From assembly GCA_003024175.1 (NCBI GenBank), contig MDYQ01000306.1, positions 1-26,873 on the forward strand: a DNA stretch of 26,873 nt, written 5' to 3'. The position numbers were made by a program, and so were the translations under genes. The notes beneath the pieces are model-generated. The model saw only the letters and a program-made list of their open reading frames with translations. It was not told the origin of the DNA and ran no database searches. This document shows positions 20,261 to 26,873 of this stretch, one piece after another (positions within the stretch are counted from its first letter, which is position 1; the number at the start of each line of letters is the position of its first letter). Source of the DNA: Planoprotostelium fungivorum. Taxonomy: Eukaryota; Evosea; Variosea; Cavosteliida; Cavosteliaceae.

Positions 20261-20890
20261 TGCAGAAATGGTGAAGCAAAATGCAATTTAGAAGGATATG
20301 ACCAAGTATGTATGTTCTGTCCAGAAATGTTTGTCTCTCAGCCAGGTGTTGGGGACACTGCTAATTCAATCTTGTGTCAGAATTGACTTACTCTCAATTC
20401 AGTTGTTGAAATCAACTGTAATCTACATGTTTGAACTTTGTTGGTACATTATATGACAAAAAATGACATAAATTATCGATGAAGCATGCAAAAAATACAG
20501 AAAAATATGACAAAATTGAGCTGTCCGCGCACGCGCGGTGAGTAATAATTTGGGATTTTCTGTGATTTTTTTTTATTTTTTTCTTGATTTTACTTAAATT
20601 TTTCTTATATGTTGAAGTTTATCAGGACCGCACATGCATGGTTTGTTGTATACATCAATTTGCTCTGATGTATTAGCAAAGATCTTTCGATTTTGTTCAA
20701 TCACCTGATTAATCAAAGTTGACCATCTGATTTTGCAAAACAACATAACATGTATCAATTTTGATAGAGTTTGGCATTGTGAAATGTAAGATTGCTAGAA
20801 AATCAAAAGGAGACAGCAAGTAGTTGCAAAAAAAGGTTCTCGTTTTTTTGAGCTATTAGGTTGTATATTCTTGTTTTTTCTCAATGGTCT
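20175..20890. repeat. 22-bp inverted repeats, ~700 bp apart
   Basis: ACCATTGAGAAAAAACAAGA is found on the plus strand at about 20175-20196 and on the minus strand at about 20890-20869. A third copy is on the minus strand at about 4512-4493. At 20175 and 4512 it lies in the same peptide frame (PLRKNK); at 20890 it forms the 3' end of the gag-like frame in another frame. It may be an element end or a shared fragment of family coding sequence. Confidence 0.5.
20261..20855. other. AT-rich non-coding stretch
   Basis: No gene is seen. The stretch is AT-rich with oligo-T runs (around 20560-20600) and one GC island, CGCGCACGCGCG, near 20527. The part near 20625-20675 resembles the flank of the other kinase-like relic near 4100-4150, so this is probably the decayed 3' flank of that family. 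Confidence 0.5.
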
Positions 20891-21894
20891 GATACTTCTG
20901 GATGGCCTTCTCCATAGCGTTGACGTCGTAGAGGAGATGCCACACTCCCGCCAGGAATTCATCCCACGACTTGATTGGTAGTGTGGAGGTGAAACTCATC
21001 GTGTAGTTTTGTAGAGCATGGTTCTTTGACTCAATTCCACGGATAAAGAGCAACATGAGGGACTTGTTGTCTTCCCTGAAAGCATGCCAGCGATAATCGA
21101 TGTTGTGCATCCACGTTCTCAACGTGTTGTTGTTGATATTGTTGTTGCCAATCAATATGGGGATCCCATCTTCTGCAGCTTCTTCCACACTCCTGTGAGG
21201 TCGCCATAATGCACCCTCATGTCTCGTAGCCACTGAGGTAGGCCCAGACCCACTTGGTTGGCAATCAACAAGTCGGAGGCTGGGAGAGCAATTTCCTTCT
21301 CCGTTGTTGTGGTAACCTCCTCCGGTACTTGGGACACCTCCCTCACTACAACAGTGGGTGGTCTGTCTGGCTGCTTCTCTGTCTGTCTCATGTCTTGTGG
21401 CATGGGAGAGTTGAGTTCTTGACGTTCTCGTGCTCTCATGGGTGTTACTGGTTCCACAACTTGTTGTTGACGTCCAGCTCCAGTTGTAGCGGTGACAGTG
21501 ACAGGTCTAGGTAGGACAGACGTTATCAACTACGTTACGTTGACTAGGGATGTCTTCAGACAATCGATGTTCGACTCTCGTCCACCATGGCTTGAAGACC
21601 GTTGATCATGTTGTACAGCTGTCTGTTCATCCCAGGAGGGTGGTTGTTCTCCTCCGTTTCAGGCTGAGTGGACTGGCCGTTTTCATCACCATCTCTTTCA
21701 GTGTCTCTTTCTCCACTTCCAGTGGGACTAGCCACTTCCTTGTCGGCTGATTCAGACGTAGGAGACAAAGGGACAGAAGGTGAATCCTCCTCAATATGCT
21801 TTGAGTTGCTCCTCTCTGAGCTCTGAGGAGTGCGAGCCACTTTGGCCAGAGGTGTTGAGGACTTCTTTCCTTTTCTCTTGAACGATCTTGGCAT
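20856..21894 (-). pseudogene. Gag-like gene of a truncated LTR retroelement
   Basis: The minus-strand frame begins MPRSFKRKGKKSS (basic, then Ser/Glu-rich). It can be joined across a 33-nt GT-AG intron (21522-21560 region) to a Pro/Gln-rich part (QVPEEVTTTTEKEI), then to LPQWLRDMRVHYGDLTG, where a one-base frame break near 21165 leads on to NTLRTWMHNIDYRWHAF, LMLLFIRGIESKNHALQNY and SWDEFLAGVWHLLY. The pattern of Trp, LRG-like and SWDEF motifs is that of a retroelement capsid (gag) region. No zinc knuckle, protease or reverse transcriptase follows before 20300. Upstream lie a primer-binding-site-like sequence and an LTR-like sequence, which support the call. Confidence 0.5.
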
Positions 21895-22259
21895 GACCTG
21901 GCAACGAAATCAACTCCTGTTCCGTAAACAGTGGTATATATATACGCTGTTCTCTCGCAGATGATCTCCCTGATGAAATCGATCGCCCGATCGATCTCAC
22001 CAGTGATCTGATGATGTCCAAATCGCCTCAAAGGGGGCTCAGACGTAATTGTCTACCACTCGTGGACTCTCTAAACGCTTCTTCTCCAATGATATGAATC
22101 AATCCTCGATTGATTCACGATTCTCACAAGCAGCAATTAACAACTCAATCGGCGTGGATAATAAGATGCCGTCAATTATGATGTTCTAATGGGCTCGATG
22201 TGCAATCACTAGATGGTAGTCCGTAATAGAACCCCTCCAATCCCAATTCTGACACCACC

Positions 22260-22628
22260 TGCTTTTCTCTCTACCCAAAGTGATGGATAAGATAATATGA
22301 TGTCGGCAATGTGTCAACAAGACACTGCTGACCCCTTCTCTTTTGAGACAATCCTCTTTCTCCCTTTTCCCTCTTTCTTCCTCTAGTGGAAGATGTATGA
22401 TATGATATCAAGGAGATGGGTTTGAAGATTGTTATAAATGGATGATCTCACTCTTGATAGCAGGGCAAAGGATTCACGAGGATGGATGACTTGGATGGTG
22501 TATTTACGAGACCTCTCCTTGCGGATGGGCTTCAAACAATCCCCTTTCATTACACAATACAATTGTAGACTGTTGAATCAATTCCCTTTGTCGTCAATAT
22601 TCCTTCTCTACAACGTAGCGTCATAACA
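22260..22628 (-). mobile_element. Candidate 5' LTR with primer-binding site
   Basis: On the minus strand, 369 bp run from TGTTATGACG to GAGAAAAGCA, the TG...CA ends expected of an LTR. After a GG spacer comes TGGTGTCAGAATTGGGA (about 22241-22257), which looks like the tRNA-primer site found next to 5' LTRs. TTTATAA near 22430-22438 could be the TATA box. The gag-like start codon is about 345 nt further on. No second LTR is seen in the window, so boundaries rest on ends and context. Confidence 0.5.
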
Positions 22629-22645
22629 CTCTTTGGGGAATAAGT

Positions 22646-22891
22646 ATGGAAGCTACCACCAGTCTATTCTACGCTGAATCCCAATATGACTTGTGTGGAT
22701 TGATCTTGGATTCCTCCTTCTTGTCTCTTAGAAAGGTCTCCCAGGAGATTCTAGAGAAGTCTCAAGTGAGTGTGAAGTGAAGGCTCTGTATCGATCCTAC
22801 GCAGATAAAGATCCCAAAGTTCATGGTCTCTTTGTGGCTCAAGATCATCCGCAGGTCCATCTTGAACAAAGCCAAGTTTGATATCAAGTGA
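22646..22891 (+). CDS. Possible small gene or gene 3' remnant, 68 aa
   Basis: Two exons (22646-22765 and 22805-22891) join in frame over a 39-nt GT-AG intron: MEATTSLFYAESQYDLCGLI ... then FMVSLWLKIIRRSILNKAKF. It starts 18 bp beyond the outer edge of the candidate LTR, so it could be the truncated remainder of a gene hit by the element. No domain is recognised. Confidence 0.35.
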
Positions 22892-23530
22892 GAGAGTCAG
22901 ATCTATTTTGGATGACCTCAACAGTCATCTGGAGCCCTGTCAATCAGCCGCCAAGTGTTCATACCTGGTGATTGTTCTCTCCTTGATCTTCTAAACAGAT
23001 AGATATAAAATTTCAAAATAATACAAATTTTCAGTGGATTTTCAGTCACGTGACTGCAGCCAAATCGACCCCTCCTGCAAAGCAAACCTGGTTAAAATAG
23101 ATCTTTTAGTCAGTCTTTTTGTTCGTCATTGCTGTGCTGTGGTACTTGTGACTGCAGCTTGTTGGGGGCATCGTCCGCCGTCATCAGTTGATAAATGGAG
23201 GCCACGGCACCAAGGAGAGATATCAGAAAGCTGCAGCACTTGAGGGTGGCCCATGCTACAGGTCGGACAGCTATGTCCCAGCAACGGACTACTCTTGCTG
23301 GCATGGTCCTGCGGACCGCTTGTTTCACTCAGCAAACCACATTCACTGGTGACAGAAGAAGAGGAATGTTGTCTTTGGCCGTATCTATCTGGTTCAATTA
23401 GATTCAAACTCTTGGGACAACTAGTTTACCTTGAATGGTCTGTCGCAACTGTCTTATTTCCGCAACCAAGGCTTCACTACATACAAGACATGAACCAAAC
23501 ATACGGTTACAAATTTTTTGGGAAAGTTTA
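22892..23530. other. Stretch with shared block, no clear gene
   Basis: No gene can be supported. Short frames (for example the plus frame from 23195, rich in Arg and Thr) show no domain and no clean intron. At 23032-23075 lies copy 2 of the shared block, with the 14-bp palindrome CAGTCACGTGACTG followed by CAGCCAAATCGACCCC. Confidence 0.4.
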
Positions 23531-23875
23531 AGGTCATGAGACGCAGCCAAAATGACCCCCCTCAACCGCTGCTATGCGAGCTAGAGCCTGAGAGGCCCGT
23601 AGAGCCCCATAGAGGCCCTGGGGACACTGCAACGAGAATATATAGAATAAAAAGAGAATGAAGAAGGTCAATACACACCAGTGGCTCCTTGGGCTGGTCC
23701 AGCATCTTGGACGGCATTCTTCCAGGCGGTAAGAATGGTCGCACAATCGGTGGCAGAAAACAAGGTTGGAAAACTTCATTAATTACTACCATTTTGGCAT
23801 TGTGAAGATGCTGCAATCTGATGAGAAATACAACAAATCATCACTAATGCACTCACCTGAGTGATTCATGAAACA
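23525..23875 (-). pseudogene. Kinase-like family fragment
   Basis: Minus-strand exons read ...LFHESLR (to about 23853), then after a 40-nt intron LQHLHNAKMVVINEVFQP and PPGRMPSKMLDQPKEPL (to about 23690). A T-rich intron (about 23640-23690, ending TTGCAG) resembles those in the loci at 2919 and 26313. Then comes GLYGALRASQALARIA, ending near 23530. Both flanks stop abruptly, without a kinase domain. The DNA of the last exon matches 2945-3060 (opposite strand), and NAKMVVINEV matches the relic near 20215. I read this as a broken copy of the family. Confidence 0.45.
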
Positions 23876-24592
23876 AATTATAGGCAACACAATACAGACA
23901 AGAGTATGATGAGACATGCAGATGAACAACACAAATACAAATGTAATATGAAGAGTGCTAAGCATGCAGATATCTCATATACAGACACAGATAATTTACA
24001 TGATGTTCAAGTAACTAAATATGAAGAATCAAACAAAGATTCCCACATCATTTACAAAAGCTGCATTTTGGCAGCAGGGGATACAACTTCAGGCAAGGTG
24101 AAGCTGGAATGTGAGCTGAGAGAAGCTATATTTGTAAAGCCTATGAATTATAGTTTTGTGAAAAATGGAGGATGTCAGAAATAAAGGAGTGGTCTTGAGC
24201 CAAACAAAGATATTAATATTTGACAACTACAAAAAAGTAGTGTTCTCAGATGACCTGATCATGGCACAAACACTTTGATCAGAAAAACAATACATAATGA
24301 TACTGTTGGAACTACTGTCAGACATAAGACCAAGTCCTGAGAGAGAGATCACAGACGCACCAAATAATTGCCCCAATTACAACAGCCAGAGTTTCCCCAA
24401 ATTTCTGACTTTCAAGAAACAAATCCTTTCCACAGAAACATTTCACCAGCTCTTTCTATGACTTTTATTGGATATTTCTACATTCAAGAATGAACAATTT
24501 GAACACAATAAAATCACTTCTCAGGTCTTCCACATAAGAAGCAACCAGCAGTTGTTGCTCTTCTTTATATTCTATGGGGTCTAAGGACCTCA
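23876..24592. other. AT-rich stretch, no supported gene
   Basis: A plus-strand frame of 107 codons (23861-24184) is open but has AT-driven composition (His, Lys, Asn, Asp-rich), overlaps the family fragment and has no recognisable domain, so I do not call it a gene. From 24190 to 24592 there is only AT-rich sequence. The block at 24533-24592 is the 3' flank of the kinase-like copy on the minus strand and recurs at the right end of the window. Confidence 0.5.
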
Positions 24593-26536
24593 CTATTTAT
24601 TAGCAGCGCACACTGACCTCCAGCCATTGACAGCATTAGTGATATTCTTGTAGTGACCCTTTTTTTGCAAAAACACTCCAAACTTGTAAGCTGCACTATT
24701 GCTAAGTTCTTCTCCTATCTCCCCAAGCATCTTTCCAAACATCTGAAGGTCGTGCTGGAAAGTGAAACCGTCATGATGGAAGGCATCTGGTGGGATGGAC
24801 TTGGCTCCTTTTGGAGGTTGTCTACCGTCCTCAGTATGATGTTTGCATCTCATGATAGATGACATGTAAGTCTTCAACTCACTCTCCAGAAAAGGCAGCA
24901 AGATCTAAATCAATCACTATCCATGACCCATTCCTGCACGCCAAAACATTTGGCCATCAGATCTCGGTGGACATATCCTAAACTATGGAAGGATGCAAGG
25001 AAGGCTAAGACATCTGTGACGCACTGGTTGGCGTCATCCACACTCCTAGGCATCCTGTGCATTGCCGTTGGGTCAGATGAAGGATCAGATCTCCCCGTTC
25101 TCGAAATTTGATTTCCTCATTAACTTTCCTACCATTCCAGTATGCTTGTGTGGCTCTGAGGTACATTTGTCAGTCATCTTAGTAGAAGCAAACAAGATCT
25201 GATTTGGTGTACAGCTTGATCAGCCTTAGTAATTGACTCTTGTCAAGAACATCAACTGCCTTCTTGACATAGTCTCTGTGGAAGGATATTGTAGAATTGT
25301 CACGTTTGATAACCTGGCCTACCCGGTACGACTGCAAAGGGAGGGGTACATCTGTGCTGGTAATACATGATGATACAACAGCAAGAATACCTCTCAAAAC
25401 GGTACGCATCCATCGCATCACGTTAAGGCCGATCTTAATGATGTCCACACGTATTCTGAGGAAAGAAGCATCTAACGGGCTCGTCACAGATATTAACTCA
25501 GGTGTACTCTGATTGTCCATTTGGTAGAATCGAATGCTTGATCCGGATGTAGCAAAGGCTAGAACATAATCAAGACATCCATACTGATATACGTCCCATC
25601 CTATAATATTTGTCGCACCACAGCATAGAAATCACTGTTGTTCTTATCCTTGAGATCCTTCTCAGCGGCCCCCAGACTTTCCCCACAGGACTTGTCTTCT
25701 CCAACCACCAAAAAGAAATCTCGGCAATATCCATAAAAATCCCTCTGCGCTCTCTGCTTTGTCATTGTTTTGTCTTCTTGGTTTCTAGCTATCACCAACT
25801 ACGAGTGTCATTCTCTACTCTCTCCATATCTGAGAAATATCTCACCTTGTTCCTCTCAAATACAATACTTTCAGACAAGTCCATAAATCAAGGAACATCC
25901 GGTCCCAGAAGCTTCCCCAGACCATTTCTGAATCTTCATGTCGACGTAGTGGTGTGTCAAGGGCCGTTTTTAGGGCACCAACTACCTCATCGTCGTATGT
26001 ACCACCTGACTGGAAGAGGCAGGGATAATCCTTAACAAGTGTATCTGGCCCATAAAACTTGGACCCTAAATCACTAGAGAGCAGTCCTTCCATTCTCTTC
26101 TTATCGATCATCGTTGGGACTGTCGTGAATGGCGCAAGAACTCTATCAACATGAACTCGCGTATTGAGATTCCCACCTAATCCTGCAATAACATAAGGGC
26201 CACAGCATGCGCTATGATGACTATAAAAGATGGTGGAAATATACACAAAATACAAAGAGAATATAAAGAGAATATAGAGAACAGAAAGAGAATCAAGAAG
26301 AGTCCAGACTCACCGGCTGGGGCACCTCCTTGGGCAGCAGGGCTTCCGTGAACGGTGTAGATGATATCATCTTGTGCATTCTCAATAACCGCCGCAACAC
26401 CATCTGGACGCTTGATACGAATAGAAGAGGCTTGTAGAGAGAAAGCGCTTGCAAGCTCATCACGGCTCAATTTGGCATCGCTTTTCTCTTCGGTATCCCC
26501 TTGAGTAAAAGGGTGCTTACGGTAAGTGAAAACCAT
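24593..26536 (-). pseudogene. Crinkler/FunK1-like kinase gene, broken
   Basis: This is the longest copy of the family. Exon 1 (26536-26314) encodes MVFTYRKHPFTQGD...SSIRIKRPDG...DIIYTVHGS. A 131-nt T-rich intron follows, then exon 2 (26182-25846; GGNLNTRVHVDRVLAPF ... FYGPDTLVKDYPCLF). Exon 3 begins RNQEDKT near 25790. Downstream pieces are GWDVYQYGCLDYVLAF, RFYQMD and LRIRVDIIKIGLNVMRWM. They lead to a kinase-like C-terminus with VHRDL and, one frame over, RWPNVLACRNGSWIVIDLDL (HRDxRxxN loop and DLD in place of DFG), then a C-lobe ending VNGWRSVCAANK. Lesions: a frameshift near 25605, stops near 25185-25195, stops and shifts at 24930-25110, and the shift inside the HRD loop. FunK1/Crinkler kinase kinship is inferred from order and motifs. 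Confidence 0.65.
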
Positions 26537-26651
26537 GATCTTTGGATGTTAGAATCACTGATGTTATTTGAGAATCGAATAATCATACCTAAGATGGTTT
26601 GAAAAAGTCTCTTTGAATTGATGACGTAAAGGATCACGAGATATAAAAAAA

Positions 26652-26765
26652 CGAGATCTGAGGTGACGGTCAGAAAATGTAAACATACACCAATGTCTAC
26701 TGCAGTCGTCTATTTTTGGGTGAGGCGTATATTATTACCTTTCAGATGGGTTGAATTGTGGCCCA
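26652..26765 (-). promoter_or_regulatory. Conserved 5' block of kinase-like family, copy 2
   Basis: On the minus strand this block matches 2548-2662 in order: GGGCCACAATTCAA, GGTAATAATATACGCCTCA, TTTACATTTTCTGACCGTCAC and CAGATCTCGT. It ends about 115 nt before the start codon at 26536, as copy 1 ends about 100 nt before its first exon. A TATAAAAAAA-like run lies between. Confidence 0.7.
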
Positions 26766-26873
26766 CGGCAAACAGATGGCGAACGATATCAACTCGAAAC
26801 CTGAAATGAACTGAGGTCCTTAGACCCCGTAGAATGATAAAGAAGAGTGACGACTGCTGGTTGCTTCCTATGT
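26766..26873 (+). pseudogene. 3' end of another kinase-like family copy
   Basis: From 26813 to the window end the plus strand matches the minus-strand sequence 24592-24533: TGAGGTCCTTAGACCCC, AAAGAAGAG and CTGCTGGTTGCTTC. Just before it, a frame ending NRWRTISTRNLK-stop occupies the place of NGWRSVCAANK-stop in the longer copy. So the last codons and the 3' flank of a second copy lie here, directly abutting the 5' block of the first and pointing the other way. Confidence 0.55.

Noticed and set aside
21627-22031. 134-codon minus-strand frame starting MRRFGHHQITGEIDRAIDF
   Set aside because: It overlaps the gag-like start in another frame and turns into Arg/Leu-rich low-complexity sequence typical of a shadow frame.
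23861-24184. 107-codon plus-strand frame
   Set aside because: AT-driven composition, no introns, overlap with a family fragment on the other strand, and no recognisable motif.
1-26873. CRISPR array or bacterial operon structure
   Set aside because: No regularly spaced direct repeats, no ribosome-binding sites, and abundant spliceosomal introns.

Overview
This is a eukaryotic nuclear window. Genes are split by many very short GT-AG introns, mostly 32-55 nt, and AATAAA-like signals sit at or just past several stop codons. Six conserved genes could be rebuilt exon by exon with reading frame kept across every junction: a seven-blade RCC1-like propeller protein, an RlmN-type radical-SAM RNA methyltransferase, a PH-RhoGAP-SH3 protein, a UbiA/UBIAD1-like prenyltransferase, the large subunit of replication factor C (RFC1), and a long coiled-coil protein. 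This mix, together with Crinkler/FunK1-like kinase relics, suggests a free-living protist, perhaps an amoebozoan. That placement is inference; nothing in the window fixes the species. A single N at 16377 shows that this is draft assembly.

Layout. At 1-2250 the RCC1-like gene (+) lies between two inverted copies of a ~165-bp dispersed repeat. At 2310-4510 there is a repeat-rich stretch with a decayed kinase-like gene (+), its conserved upstream block, and an inverted-repeat structure. At 4610-13848 lies a compact core of alternating genes: rlmN(-), an 81-aa gene (+), RhoGAP(-), a 115-aa gene (+), UbiA(-) and RFC1(+). The gaps are only 15-185 bp, so divergent pairs must share promoters and convergent pairs share terminator regions. 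At 13891-18009 there is a small basic ORF, the coiled-coil gene with an internal 249-bp tandem duplication, a third copy of the dispersed repeat, a tRNA-like SINE candidate, and a 229-aa coiled-coil gene (-). From 18050 to the end the window is accessory sequence: a relic of a virus/plasmid-type primase-helicase, a kinase-family relic split by a small inverted-repeat element, a truncated LTR retroelement with a gag-like frame, and fragments plus one long broken copy (24593-26536) of the kinase-like family.

The most unusual theme is this kinase-like multicopy family. Copies or fragments lie at about 2548-3978, 4281-4510, 19390-20260, 23530-23875 and 24593-26765, with a further 3' end at the right edge. 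Two share a ~115-bp block upstream of otherwise different N-terminal exons. Three share a T-rich first intron. Two share the same 3' flank. This modular pattern recalls Crinkler-type genes, but most copies here are broken.
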